Shown here: positions 63,783 to 64,000 of the stretch, piece after piece
Numbering within the stretch: position 1 is the stretch's first letter
Layout of the letters: every line of letters begins with the position of its first letter
Source: Methanospirillum stamsii
GTDB taxonomy: Archaea; Halobacteriota; Methanomicrobia; Methanomicrobiales; Methanospirillaceae
Direction of reading: 5' to 3'
NCBI RefSeq assembly: GCF_046244385.1
Contig: NZ_CP176366.1
Span: 3,534,001 to 3,598,000 of the forward strand
DNA length: 64,000 nt
Translations under genes and position numbers: made by a program
Notes under the pieces: generated by a model
The model's database searches: none
The model's input: only the letters and a program-made list of their open reading frames with translations
What the model was told of the DNA's origin: nothing

Positions 63783-64000
63783 TTACTCCGTAAGTTCGAA
63801 TTTTCCTACTCTGAAACCGGGTCTCAAGTGTGCTTTTTTACAGGCAGTACACCGGTACCGGATATTTACTTTCTTGGTCGGCTTGTCGCCACCAGGGACT
63901 TTCGAGAATTTACCCATGTTACCGACCTGTCCTCTTCTTGCTTTCTGGCGATCAATCCAGTGAAGACCGGTGGTTTTTCCTTTTTTTACCTTCTCTACTT
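63783..64000 (-). CDS. rpl44e: ribosomal protein L44e, 5' end beyond window
   Basis: C-terminal 71 codons. RGQVGNMGKFSKVPGGDKPT, then IRYRCTACKKAHLRPGFRVG, with the last CxxC pair of the L44e zinc site. It is the first visible gene of the minus-strand translation operon; the start lies outside the window. Confidence 0.95.
   Translation of the reverse strand, partial: VEKVKKGKTTGLHWIDRQKARRGQVGNMGKFSKVPGGDKPTKKVNIRYRCTACKKAHLRPGFRVGKFELTE

Noticed and set aside
1..64000. tRNA or rRNA genes
   Set aside because: No cloverleaf-like segment with a TTCRANY loop in context or rRNA-like conserved stretch was noticed; a dedicated tRNA scan would be needed to exclude intron-containing tRNAs.

Overview
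The window is from a methanogenic archaeon, most probably a Methanospirillum-like member of the Methanomicrobiales. This is inferred from the protein families; no 16S gene is present. Archaeal markers are plain at the right end: a minus-strand run of L44e, S27e, aIF2-alpha, Nop10, a PAC2-family chaperone and EndoQ, then a small ferredoxin with geranylgeranyl reductase. In the middle, archaeosine biosynthesis (tgtA-arcS) adds to this. The DNA is moderately AT-rich, intergenic regions are long, and many genes are coupled through ATGA overlaps.

Layout. 1-4.9 kb: an AddAB-like helicase-nuclease pair, cut at its 5' end by the window. 5-9.2 kb: a periplasmic-sensor protein with a degenerate histidine-kinase core, a superoxide reductase, a helicase remnant, a tandem universal stress protein and a membrane protein. 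9.4-13.6 kb: a secreted protein, a decayed IS1-type transposase, a rubredoxin-flavin reductase, a methyltransferase stump and two membrane proteins. 13.9-16.1 kb: purD-argF. 16.5-19.8 kb: two convergent PAS sensors without a visible kinase domain. 20.4-23.9 kb: a secreted TPR protein coupled to a large beta-helix surface protein. 25-31.8 kb: a minus-strand block with a flippase-like protein, an RNase III-like protein, an NfnAB/SudAB-type flavoprotein pair and arcS/tgtA. 32-36.6 kb: a PIN toxin-antitoxin pair, several truncated genes, a DUF190-CrcB-CrcB fluoride module and zinc-ribbon proteins.

37-46.5 kb is an arsenic/metalloid island: DUF2703, arsC divergent from arsR, a secreted OB-fold-like protein, an ACR3 arsenite permease, then ArsF-ArsG-ArsF and a thioredoxin. 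ACR3 is broken twice: it carries an in-frame TGA and is split by about 3.2 kb of insertion-sequence DNA (IS1634-type and IS110-type transposases). An IS4-type element at about 47-51.2 kb is itself split by a complete IS21 element (istAB, TG...CA ends, 6-bp target duplication). From 51.4 to 55.9 kb a second permease/redox cluster follows: a small Cys-rich membrane peptide, a COG0701 permease, a NAC-like gene with an internal TAG, a CxxC thioredoxin, two DGC-type proteins, a C_GCAxxG protein and a thioredoxin-CcdA fusion.

From 56 kb the window returns to housekeeping genes. The roughly 600-bp gap at 58.0-58.6 kb is unusual: it holds repeated GGGCGGGA boxes, two of them in identical palindromes, around an A/T-only tract.
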